DNA of 64,000 nt from Ignavibacteria bacterium. Its GTDB lineage: Bacteria > Bacteroidota > Ignavibacteria > Ignavibacteriales > Ignavibacteriaceae. The notes beneath the pieces were generated by a model. The model did no database searches, was not told the DNA's origin, and worked only from the letters and a program-made list of their open reading frames with translations. The stretch covers positions 62,001-126,000 of the forward strand of contig JAUXVN010000001.1 in NCBI GenBank assembly GCA_030684555.1, read 5' to 3'. The translations under genes and the position numbers were made by a program. Positions within the stretch are counted from its first letter, which is position 1, and each line of letters starts with the position of its first letter. Positions 27,184 through 35,567 of the stretch are shown here, in pieces.

Positions 27184-27923
27184 TCAAGTGAGAATATCCA
27201 TAATTCATCTGTATTATCATTAACAATGAAGAATCTATTTTCTTCAGCATTTACCGCTATCCCCTCAAATTTTTCCATCGGTAATTCGAATCTTTGAATC
27301 ACTCCATTTTCCCTACTCCATTTATACAGTATTTCGCTTTGATCGCTTAGTATATATAAGTTATTATTATTGGAAAATACCATATCTGAAAAATCTTTTG
27401 CGAATGTAATTTCAAATCTCTCTTTTATCTTCAAGTTGGAATCCAATTCAATAAATTCACCCGGGTTTTTCTCTCTAAGCAGAAATAATCTTCCTTCTTT
27501 ATTTTGAGCTACACCTTCCAACCCACTATTTTTTTTACCTGACAAATTGTAAGATTCTTTGCGTAATACATTTCCTTCCAAATCAATTTGCAGAAGTTCT
27601 CTTCTTTTTTCTTCTATAATCCAAAGTGTTTTTTTAGAGACATCCAGTACTATTCCCTCCAAATCTTCTCCGGTATATATTAATTGTTTTAAGATCGTCC
27701 CGACAGTATCAATCATATATACTTTTTGTTCTCTACCGCTTACAATCCAAAAAACATTTTCAGTTTCATCGTAAGTAATTCCCGATGGTTCACCAAAAGG
27801 TAGTTTAATTTTTTTTAATAAACGTAATTCACTGTTTTTATCTGTGGAATCTCCACCGCATCCGGATGCTGTAAGCGAAATTATCCATAAAAAACTAATA
27901 AATAGTGTAAAATTAAATTTCAT
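27180..27923 (-). CDS. SdiA-regulated-like beta-propeller lipoprotein
   Basis: A 247-residue lipoprotein with lipobox TASGC near residue 22 and a propeller of the SdiA-regulated family: LPFGEPSGITYDETENVFW, EDLEGIVLDVSKKTLWII, SGLEGVAQNKEGRLFLL, DFSDMVFSNNNNLYILSD and FEGIAVNAEENRFFIV. The start at 27923 lies eight bases after the end of the reading frame upstream and follows AAAGAAG; an earlier ATG at 27947 would overlap that gene. It probably binds a ligand or ions at the envelope, role unknown. Confidence 0.82.
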   Translation of the reverse strand: MKFNFTLFISFLWIISLTASGCGGDSTDKNSELRLLKKIKLPFGEPSGITYDETENVFWIVSGREQKVYMIDTVGTILKQLIYTGEDLEGIVLDVSKKTLWIIEEKRRELLQIDLEGNVLRKESYNLSGKKNSGLEGVAQNKEGRLFLLREKNPGEFIELDSNLKIKERFEITFAKDFSDMVFSNNNNLYILSDQSEILYKWSRENGVIQRFELPMEKFEGIAVNAEENRFFIVNDNTDELWIFSLE

Positions 27924-27930
27924 GACTTCT

Positions 27931-28605
27931 TTAGATTTTTTCTTCATCGAAGAAGAGATTAATGTTTTTTACACCATTGACATTTCTTAATTCTTCTACA
28001 AATTTGTTTGCATTGCTTTTTCTTTTAAATGAGACATAATATGCATAATCAGCCAAGCTGGAATCCTCGGTTGACTTGATATTAATTATATCATATCTAC
28101 TACAGAAATTATCAAGTACAGAACTAAACTCTTTTGACTTTGAATCATCTAAAAAGAAGGAAAACTGTAGTAAGTATTGCTCTCTACGAAGAGTAAATAA
28201 ATTAGTTTTTGAAAAAATGAATAAAATTGATCCAATAAAGAGTGCCCCTACAATTGCTAAACGGTGATATCCGACTCATGCAGCCATTCCAATTGCTAAA
28301 CCGAAAAAGATATATACAATATCGAGTGTTTCTTTTATTGCCGTTCTAAAACGAATAATTGACATTGCCCCTACTAAACCAAATGCGCGTGCCAAATTAT
28401 TTCCAATAACCATAATTACCAATGTTGTGATTAATGAAAGAAAAATTATTGAATTCACAAAGCTATCTGAATAACCGGGACCTTTATAACTAACTCTATA
28501 AATAAACGTAATAAAAAAACTGCACATCAAGCTGACTAATATGTTTATAACGATCTCAGAAATGGAAGGAGCGAAAACATTAATTGATTGGAGATTTTCT
28601 AACAT
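27931..28605 (-). pseudogene. DUF4956 membrane protein interrupted by an in-frame TGA
   Basis: The minus strand encodes 109 residues of a DUF4956 membrane protein (helices near 15-38, 48-70 and 95-110; block GLVGAMSIIRFRTAIK typical of the family), then TGA at 28276-28278, then 114 further in-frame codons to a TAA at 27931. The second part continues the family: VGYHRLAIVGALFIGSILF is the next helix, followed by a ferredoxin-like C-terminal domain. From memory of the family, the stop falls where it has Gly (GMACGVG-like), and TGA is one base from GGA. TGA is an ordinary stop elsewhere in the window. Nonsense mutation, sequencing error, or readthrough are all possible. It is three bases after the VTC gene. 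Confidence 0.8.
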
Positions 28606-28607
28606 AA

Positions 28608-29369
28608 TTAATTCCTTAAAAGATCCAATTGTTTAGTCCTTGGCAATTGTCTTTTGTTTATATCTATAATATTTGTGTATTTCGAAATGGAAATTCTCTG
28701 CAATCTATGTTTATTAATTAACTGCGGAATCCATGCAGGAATAGTTTGATGGAACTTAATTTCGAGAATAAAACTGTCAGGAAAGACATGTCGATTTTTA
28801 CTCTCTTCATAAATATTATCATAAATTGGTTTGATAGAACCCCTCAAATTTTTATCAAATGTTACGCGCAACTCCAATCCAAATTTTCCAATAAAGGCTT
28901 CTCGTTCATAAACCACTAAACTTGACGAAACTAACTGTTTCGAATAATAGTGAAAGAGAAATTTGCTGGCGTTAAGATAGTTGTCATTCCCATTATTTTG
29001 AGTAAGTAGATATTCTCCGATATTTTTAGAAGAAAGTACATTTTCTAAATTACTAAATAATAATTTTGCTCGATCTTTTGAAATAAAATTTTCATTTTTC
29101 CTTTTAATTTCTAAAAATGCAATACTTTCAGCCCGTCTTTCATTATAAACTCGAACCCTGTACTTATTTCTTTTTTTATAACCTTCGTACTTTTCATTAT
29201 AGCACATCAAATCAGCGGTATCAAAATATATACTTCGTACCGTGTAATCTTTCGTCTCACGTATTTCTGCATAGGGATCATAACGCATATAGTTCAAAAC
29301 CGCTTTACGGATGTTTGACAGCAAATTTAACGGTACTAAATATTTAAATTCTAATCTACTTAGTATCAT
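28608..29369 (-). CDS. VTC-domain protein (polyphosphate polymerase-like)
   Basis: A 253-residue VTC domain of the triphosphate-tunnel superfamily. Tunnel residues are visible on alternating strand positions: E7 and K9 (LEFKYLVP), R45 in YTVRSIYFDT, R71/R73 in YRVRVY, E87/K89 in FLEIKRK, K98/R100 in SKDRAKL, then YEREAF, LRVTFD and ILEIKFH. In yeast Vtc4 this domain makes polyphosphate from ATP; bacterial homologues beside DUF4956 membrane proteins are common but mostly uncharacterised. The gene abuts the HlyD-like gene (TAA directly followed by ATG) and is followed by the DUF4956 frame. Confidence 0.88.
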   Translation of the reverse strand: MILSRLEFKYLVPLNLLSNIRKAVLNYMRYDPYAEIRETKDYTVRSIYFDTADLMCYNEKYEGYKKRNKYRVRVYNERRAESIAFLEIKRKNENFISKDRAKLLFSNLENVLSSKNIGEYLLTQNNGNDNYLNASKFLFHYYSKQLVSSSLVVYEREAFIGKFGLELRVTFDKNLRGSIKPIYDNIYEESKNRHVFPDSFILEIKFHQTIPAWIPQLINKHRLQRISISKYTNIIDINKRQLPRTKQLDLLRN

Positions 29370-30431
29370 TTAATAAAACACATATTTGATTAAATAGTCC
29401 CAAATTGGAATTGTACCAAATTTGATAGTCCCTTGTGCTATCATACCGGGAAGCAATTGTCTCTTGACGTTATTTATCAATATTGTCGCAATAATTACTT
29501 GTTCACTATTCACTATCTTAACTTCTTTTGAGATAGAAAGGATTTTGGCTTTAAATGTTGAGTCAAAGTTATCCAGTTTTATTGAAATCGAATCCCCCTC
29601 ATTAATTGCATTCCTATAGTTAGTCTTTAACGGAATATTAAAAACAACTTTCTCTATTTCAACAATTGACAAAATAGTATCCGGTGAAAATGAAGGGTTT
29701 AATATTCCGCTTATTGGGGAAAGAACAATAAAACTTTTTGATCTGTTGATTAGTGATTCGAGTTCGGATGTTAAAGCTGATATTTTAGATTCGAGAAGTT
29801 TCAAAGTTTCTGGTTTTAAGCCACTTGTTATTGCATCAAGCTGAGATTGGTAAATAGTGATTTCAATTTCAAGCTGCTTGATCTCCCAAAGATCAGTCTC
29901 ATAACTTTCTTCGGTAAGAAAACCTTTTTTGTATAATTGTTCATTACGCTGAAAAGTGTTTTTCTTTTGCCCGAGTTTAGCAACAGCAAATTCTAATCTG
30001 TTTTTTGCTTCTGTTATTAGTGGAAGTTTTTCCCCGGTTTTATTTGCTTCAAGTTCTGCTATTGCAACATTGAGCTCCCCTTTAAGCCTAACAATGTTTT
30101 CCTCAACATCACTCGAGCGAATCATCCCTATTGAATCCCCCGCCGATATTTCATGTTTCTGTTTCATCGATTCAGTAAAAGAAAAAACCATAGATTCTCC
30201 ACGTTGGAATTGAGTAACTCCAAATACGTTAGAGAATCCGAATTCATAATCTATTAGAGATGATGTAAGTTGTCCGTCTGTTCCCTTAACAATTTGCCAT
30301 TTTTTTAAAGGATAAACCTCTCCAAAAATATTTAATGAATGTGGGACTTTTATTCCGCTGATTAATAATAAAAAACAGAGAACACAAAAAAGTAATATTC
30401 CAAAAACTACTTTACTTTCATTTTTTTTCAT
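29370..30431 (-). CDS. HlyD-like membrane fusion (periplasmic adaptor) protein
   Basis: A 353-residue protein with one N-terminal membrane helix (about residues 8-28), a long alpha-hairpin coiled coil (about 110-225, with EAKNRLEFAVAKLGQKK and SKISALTSELESLI), a lipoyl-like half around VLSPISGIL, and a beta-barrel end with INEGDSISIKLDNFDS and LLPGMIAQGTI. These are features of HlyD/EmrA adaptors that bridge an inner-membrane exporter to the outer membrane. No exporter or TolC-like gene is adjacent, which is unusual; its link to the VTC/DUF4956 genes suggests it supports their product. First gene of this operon. Confidence 0.85.
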   Translation of the reverse strand: MKKNESKVVFGILLFCVLCFLLLISGIKVPHSLNIFGEVYPLKKWQIVKGTDGQLTSSLIDYEFGFSNVFGVTQFQRGESMVFSFTESMKQKHEISAGDSIGMIRSSDVEENIVRLKGELNVAIAELEANKTGEKLPLITEAKNRLEFAVAKLGQKKNTFQRNEQLYKKGFLTEESYETDLWEIKQLEIEITIYQSQLDAITSGLKPETLKLLESKISALTSELESLINRSKSFIVLSPISGILNPSFSPDTILSIVEIEKVVFNIPLKTNYRNAINEGDSISIKLDNFDSTFKAKILSISKEVKIVNSEQVIIATILINNVKRQLLPGMIAQGTIKFGTIPIWDYLIKYVFY

Positions 30432-30593
30432 TTAGACCCCGAACCAAACCTACTCGGATTGGTCATCTCTTAATAATAGAACAAATATCTATTTTAAATA
30501 TATCATTTTCCAACTCTGTAAAAAACAGTTACTCAACCAAATGTGAATTGGATATAAAAATAGTAATCTATTTATTAGATATTTTATTGTGCT

Positions 30594-33581
30594 CTATTTT
30601 ATCAACACGAATTTCTTGATGGAGTGAAATTCATTCAAACGTAATTCATAAATGTAAACACCGCTAGCAAGTTTTCCTGCATTAAAATCAATGGTGTAAG
30701 CACCTACAGTTTTTATTTCATTTACTAAAGTTGTTACCTCTTCTCCCAATATATTGTATACCTTTAACGAGACTAATCCGGTTTCCGGAATATGATATTT
30801 TATTGTCGTCACAGGATTAAATGGATTTGGGTAGTTTTGATATAGTACGAAATCGTTAACATTTGTTGAAGGTTCTTCCTCAACTCCTAATGGATACTGA
30901 CCAAAATTACTTCTATAAAAACTTCCAGCATAACTTGCTATTCTTCTTGCCTCATAAAATGAACTGAACGGATCATCTTTTCTTCCAACCAAAAAAGTTC
31001 CTATTATTTCCATCGGTTCGTTTGCTTTAAGTGTGAAAGGACCTGTGTTCACCAAAATTCTCTGATCTGTTCCCACAGTATTAAGCCAGCCGGTATTTGC
31101 TGCGGGATTCCCTGAGTACATAAACACAGGATTAACTGAGGAACAATTTTCTCCGATTACACTCCCGTTTGACCATAAACATGGATCGATAAAGTTTCCA
31201 AATCTATCTTTGCCCATTAAATAATTTCTTGCATCTAAACTTGTATTTGCACTTCCTAGATAAGGTTCAATACAGGGTGGGTTATGTATAAATGAAGTCA
31301 TATTCCGGTTACGAGCTCCGGGAAAAATGTCAATTCCTCGTGAACTTCCCTTCCGATTGTAAGCTGTATCAATCGGAGTATCTATTCCTTCATCATAATA
31401 ACCGTTATTATTATTATCGATAAAAGTTTCCCCGGGTTTGTAATAATGTGGTCCTTGTAATATGGAGGTCATCACAGTTGGAGCAGCAACACCAAACGTT
31501 ATGTCCTGAGATTTATGATAAGTAAAACCAACATTTAAAATTGTATCACAACCTACAAGATCATCCCAGCCATCTCCAACATCCGGGTCAGACCAAAATG
31601 AGAAGTAAACGGAATCCATCACTGATGAAACTGTTCCCGTATTAACAATTTTATATCTAATGAATATTGCGTTATTCAAAGCATTTTGTGTGGAATCTGC
31701 ATACGCAAAAACTGTTTGTCCTATTTCTATTCCAAGTGGATTAACATCATTGAATCTCCTAAGAAAACTCGGAACAGCATCATTATAAACACAATAAGTT
31801 GTTACATCACCAATAATATCAGGCTTATCTTCGTTTGGGTCCCAAATCCCGTTCGAGTTAAGATCAACCGGATTGTAAATGCCGTCATTATTTCCATCAT
31901 AAAAATCTGCTCCCATTGTTACAGCAGTTTTCCAATTTTGCCAAGAATTACTGAACGGTGGATCATTTTTTGAAACCACATAAATTTTATTTCGTGGATC
32001 ATCATATGGAACTCCAACTCTGCCCTTTCTATAATCTTGGATTCTTGCCGAACTTGATATTGCATTTGTCCAGATTGTGGAGTTGTTAATACCTGACAAA
32101 TAAAAACCGGCTGAGAACAAAACAGTTACACTATCATAGGTTGCATTTCTAATCCCATTAATTTCAAGATCTGCAATAACACCTGAATTTTCTAATGGTA
32201 ATTTTATTCTGTTTACATCAAGTAGGTAGGTTGAAGTTGCAGGTTCATTCTGAAGTAAAACAACACCTCCATAATGAATAACTTCATTTGAGAATGCGTC
32301 CATAGCTTTAATATAATAAAGAAGGTTATCACCATTTTCCAGATGACCTGTAATTTCAGCACTATAAATTTTATCATTTGCAATGGAATCACCATTAGTA
32401 CCGTTATCATACATGCTTAAGGCAGGCTGTCTTTTTCCGTTAACATCGTAAATTAAATCAACATAAATAATTTGAGATTCATCATCAATCGCCGCCCTGA
32501 AAAAAGCTGTTGAGGGGGTAGAGTTATTCAAATAAGAATCAGTTCGATATACCATTGGAGGTGTATCTCTATCAAAACCATTTAGGAGAAATCCGAACCA
32601 AACTTTGAGACTTTCGGTATTAGTCAATCTGCGTTTAGAAAGAAATGATACAAACGGTTTCCCATTGAATAAGCATATTTTTGGATTTGCATCATAACCT
32701 TTATATAGAGTATAACTTTGAGGGAAATTCCAGGTTGTTCCTTGATCTGATGAAATTAGAAACATGATTTCATTATTAAAATATCCTTCAAATGGAGTGG
32801 GTAATTTTGTGTCATAGATTAAATAAAACTTTCCGGTTGTATCAACAAGACTGACAACTGAATTTATTTGCGAAGGAGAAATGAATTCGATTTTTTCTGT
32901 AATTGTCCAAGTGACACCAAAATCAGTTGAAGTTATTGAAAAAATAGTATCGGGTGTAGTGCCGGTCTTTAGAAAATAGAGTACTTCAATTCCATTTTGT
33001 AATGATACTAAAGAAGGTGAACCGACATTAGGATTATTGAGTAATTTGCTTTCAGTGCTCCACGAAACACCATCGTTACTGCTTAGTATTCTGAATATAC
33101 CAGTACTTGAACCTGTATTTCTTGAATAGATGTATTGAATAGTACCATCTGAAGTTACTAATGGAAAACCTGATTTAGTAATTCTTGAATTTAATCCTGT
33201 GCCGGTAGGTAAGATTATTTTTTCTGACCATGTTAATCCATTATCATCAGAATATTTGTAGTAGACATAAGTATCCCAGAAAAAAACAAATACTCTTCCG
33301 GAACTTGAAATTATTGAGGAGACTTTATTAATAATAGGGTAATTTGTTTCATGCAGCAATAAAGGAGTCGTCCAGGTGAAACCGGCATCGTTGCTTTTAG
33401 TACAAAACAATTTGACAGAGTCAGCCCAGAAATGGAATAGATTACCATTTGAATCGGAAGAAAATGAACTACCTGTTAATGACAAATTAGTGTTTGATAA
33501 ATCAAATGATTTCATCAACATTATTACCTGAGGTGTTAAATTATAATAACAGAAAAATATAAGGAAAATTACCCTTTTCAT
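30594..33581 (-). CDS. T9SS cargo: Asp-box propeller plus shared calcium-loop module
   Basis: A 995-residue secreted protein. After a signal peptide, residues about 25-330 hold a sialidase-like propeller with five Asp boxes of S-x-D-x-G-x-x-W type (SNDAGFTW, SDDNGLTW, SNDGVSW, STDFGVTW, SSDQGTTW). A linker domain (about 345-450) precedes a module of about 450 residues shared with the next gene, including the acidic loops DGNNDGIYNPVDLNSNGIWD that look like calcium sites. It ends in a type-A sorting domain (YQNYPNPFNPVTTIKYHIPE). Catalytic sialidase residues were not identified, so the propeller may only bind. Confidence 0.9.
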   Translation of the reverse strand: MKRVIFLIFFCYYNLTPQVIMLMKSFDLSNTNLSLTGSSFSSDSNGNLFHFWADSVKLFCTKSNDAGFTWTTPLLLHETNYPIINKVSSIISSSGRVFVFFWDTYVYYKYSDDNGLTWSEKIILPTGTGLNSRITKSGFPLVTSDGTIQYIYSRNTGSSTGIFRILSSNDGVSWSTESKLLNNPNVGSPSLVSLQNGIEVLYFLKTGTTPDTIFSITSTDFGVTWTITEKIEFISPSQINSVVSLVDTTGKFYLIYDTKLPTPFEGYFNNEIMFLISSDQGTTWNFPQSYTLYKGYDANPKICLFNGKPFVSFLSKRRLTNTESLKVWFGFLLNGFDRDTPPMVYRTDSYLNNSTPSTAFFRAAIDDESQIIYVDLIYDVNGKRQPALSMYDNGTNGDSIANDKIYSAEITGHLENGDNLLYYIKAMDAFSNEVIHYGGVVLLQNEPATSTYLLDVNRIKLPLENSGVIADLEINGIRNATYDSVTVLFSAGFYLSGINNSTIWTNAISSSARIQDYRKGRVGVPYDDPRNKIYVVSKNDPPFSNSWQNWKTAVTMGADFYDGNNDGIYNPVDLNSNGIWDPNEDKPDIIGDVTTYCVYNDAVPSFLRRFNDVNPLGIEIGQTVFAYADSTQNALNNAIFIRYKIVNTGTVSSVMDSVYFSFWSDPDVGDGWDDLVGCDTILNVGFTYHKSQDITFGVAAPTVMTSILQGPHYYKPGETFIDNNNNGYYDEGIDTPIDTAYNRKGSSRGIDIFPGARNRNMTSFIHNPPCIEPYLGSANTSLDARNYLMGKDRFGNFIDPCLWSNGSVIGENCSSVNPVFMYSGNPAANTGWLNTVGTDQRILVNTGPFTLKANEPMEIIGTFLVGRKDDPFSSFYEARRIASYAGSFYRSNFGQYPLGVEEEPSTNVNDFVLYQNYPNPFNPVTTIKYHIPETGLVSLKVYNILGEEVTTLVNEIKTVGAYTIDFNAGKLASGVYIYELRLNEFHSIKKFVLIK

Positions 33582-33608
33582 TTTAGCCCCTATCCTAAAA
33601 AATAATTT

Positions 33609-35354
33609 CTACTTAAGAATAATTAGTTTTTTACTACTACTTTTGAAGGAAGTTTTTAATTCATATATATAAACTCCACTTACAAGATTTCCTGCATTAA
33701 AATCAATTGTGTAACTACCTGCTGTTTTTATTTCATTTACTATAGTTGTAACCACTTCTCCCAAAATATTGTATACCTTTAGAGAAACTAATCCGGTTTC
33801 CGGAATTTGATATTTTATTTTCGTTACAGGATTAAACGGATTTGGGTAGTTTTGGTATAGTTCAAAATTACTAACATTCATTGAAGGTTCTTCCTCAACT
33901 CCTAATGGATACTGACCAAAATTACTTCTATAATAACTTCCAACATAACTTGCTATTCTTCTTGCTTCATAAAATGAAGAAAAAGGATCATCTTTTCTTC
34001 CTACAAGCAGTGCTCCTATAATTTCAACCGGTTCATTTTGTTTTAATTTGAAAGGACCAGTGTTAACCATTGTTCTTTGATCTGTTCCCATAGTGTTAAG
34101 CCAGCCGGTATTTGCAGCCGGATTGCCTGAGTACATAAATACGGGATTAACTGCGGAACAATTTACTCCGGTCACGCTACCGAATGGCCAGTTACATGGA
34201 TCAATTGGGGTTCCAAATTTATTTTTACCTAACAAATAACTTCTTGCTTCTAAACTTGTATTGGGGTCTCCTTGAGAAGGGTGACTCGACATGTAATGTA
34301 TAAATGAAGACATATTTTGATTACGCGCACCGGGCATGATTTCAATTCCTCTTAAAATCCCTTTTCTATTGTACGCTGTATCAATCGGAGTATCTATTCC
34401 GGCATCATAAATTCCATTACTATTATTATCGATAAAAGTTTCCCCCGGCATGTAATAATAGGGTCCTTGTAAGATTGATGTTAAAACTGTTGGAGCAGCA
34501 TTGCCAAACTCACCATCCGGTGCATTGTGATAGACAAATCCTGCATCGAGTAAAGTATCGCAACCGACAAGGTCATCAACATAATTCCCAACATCAGGAT
34601 CAGCCCAAAATGAGAAATAAACTGAATCCATTACTGATGAGACTGTTCCTCGATTTACAATTTTATAACGAACGAAAATTGTATTATTTAATGTGTTTTG
34701 GGAAGAGTCTGAATATGCAAAAATGGTTTGACGAATTTCAATTCCTTTTGGAGTTACATCATTAAATCTTCTTAAGCTGGTATCAACTCCATCATTGTAA
34801 ACACAATAAGTTGTAATGTCTCCTAATATATCGGGTTTATCTTCGTTTGCGTCCCAAATACCATTTGAGTTAAGATCAACAGGGTTGTAGATACCATCAT
34901 TATTTCCATCATAAAAATCAGCCCCAATATCTACAGCATCCTTCCATGACTGCCATGAATTACCAAAAGGTGTATCTGATGCAAAAACGGCATAAACTAA
35001 ATTTCTCGGATCACCAGGTTCTGTATTAACTTGACCTTTTAGATAATCTTGAATACGTGAAGCAGAAGCAATTGCGTTAGTCCACATCGTACCGTTTGAA
35101 TAACCAGATAATAAGAAACCTGCTGAAAAAAAGACAGTCTTGCTATCGTACCTTCCTCCTTCAACACCATTTATTACAACATCAGCAATAACACCTGAAT
35201 TGTTTATTGGTAATTTTAATCTGTTAACATCAATTAAAAAAGTTTCTGAGGTAGTTGCTGAATTGTTATTTATGCGGTTTTTATTCTGCTCTTTGTTTTT
35301 TTGAGCGATGCTAAACGAGGTGACGAGAATAATGAGAAAAACTAAATTTTTCAT
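33609..35354 (-). CDS. T9SS cargo, paralogue of the neighbouring gene without the propeller
   Basis: A 581-residue secreted protein: signal peptide (MKNLVFLIILVTSFSIAQ), then a short Asn-rich stretch, then the same module as in the 995-residue neighbour, with many identical blocks (for example FSAGF, DGNNDGIYNPVDLNSNGIWD, SSVMDSVYFSFW, DDLVGCDT, GETFIDNN, YNRKG) and the same spacing. It ends with a type-A sorting domain. The two genes are 27 bases apart on one strand, so this is a tandem duplication with loss or gain of the Asp-box part. Function of the module is unknown. Confidence 0.9.
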   Translation of the reverse strand: MKNLVFLIILVTSFSIAQKNKEQNKNRINNNSATTSETFLIDVNRLKLPINNSGVIADVVINGVEGGRYDSKTVFFSAGFLLSGYSNGTMWTNAIASASRIQDYLKGQVNTEPGDPRNLVYAVFASDTPFGNSWQSWKDAVDIGADFYDGNNDGIYNPVDLNSNGIWDANEDKPDILGDITTYCVYNDGVDTSLRRFNDVTPKGIEIRQTIFAYSDSSQNTLNNTIFVRYKIVNRGTVSSVMDSVYFSFWADPDVGNYVDDLVGCDTLLDAGFVYHNAPDGEFGNAAPTVLTSILQGPYYYMPGETFIDNNSNGIYDAGIDTPIDTAYNRKGILRGIEIMPGARNQNMSSFIHYMSSHPSQGDPNTSLEARSYLLGKNKFGTPIDPCNWPFGSVTGVNCSAVNPVFMYSGNPAANTGWLNTMGTDQRTMVNTGPFKLKQNEPVEIIGALLVGRKDDPFSSFYEARRIASYVGSYYRSNFGQYPLGVEEEPSMNVSNFELYQNYPNPFNPVTKIKYQIPETGLVSLKVYNILGEVVTTIVNEIKTAGSYTIDFNAGNLVSGVYIYELKTSFKSSSKKLIILK

Positions 35355-35441
35355 CTTCTTACTCCAATGTTATTTTGAAATCCAACATTAATATCAAAAA
35401 ATAATGAATCGCACGAGAAATTTCGAATGAAAATATCATTA

Positions 35442-35449
35442 CAAATTTA
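35442..35449 (-). promoter_or_regulatory. Candidate -7 promoter element of the tandem T9SS genes
   Basis: On the minus strand TAAATTTG matches the Bacteroidota -7 consensus TAnnTTTG and lies 88 bases before the ATG at 35354. No clear -33 TTG was found at the expected distance. Confidence 0.3.
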
Positions 35450-35502
35450 TTGGATTAAAAGGTAGCTAATAAATTGAATAGATTCAAGAAATTGAAAGAA
35501 TG

Positions 35503-35539
35503 AAAATAAAAAAACCGGAAAGTAGATACCTTCCGGTTT
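35503..35539 (-). terminator. Rho-independent terminator of the 36-kb T9SS gene
   Basis: AAACCGGAA and TTCCGGTTT (35512-35520 with 35531-35539) form a 9-bp stem, followed on the minus strand by a run of eight or more T. It begins about 30 bases after the stop of the gene at 35568. Confidence 0.85.
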
Positions 35540-35567
35540 AACAAATAAAAGAAATAAGCAGATGAAA

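Noticed and set aside
28276-28278. TGA decoded as glycine or selenocysteine across the genome
   Set aside because: TGA ends rdgB, nosF and the propeller lipoprotein in good context; the position is a family glycine, not a Cys; no SECIS-like structure was evident.
28276-28605. Taking the 109-residue DUF4956 part as the full gene
   Set aside because: The frame continues in homologous sequence for 114 codons and ends just before the next gene.
30594-35354. Repeats at about 30.6 and 33.6 kb as a mobile element
   Set aside because: Similarity follows coding modules and sorting domains; no transposase or terminal repeats.
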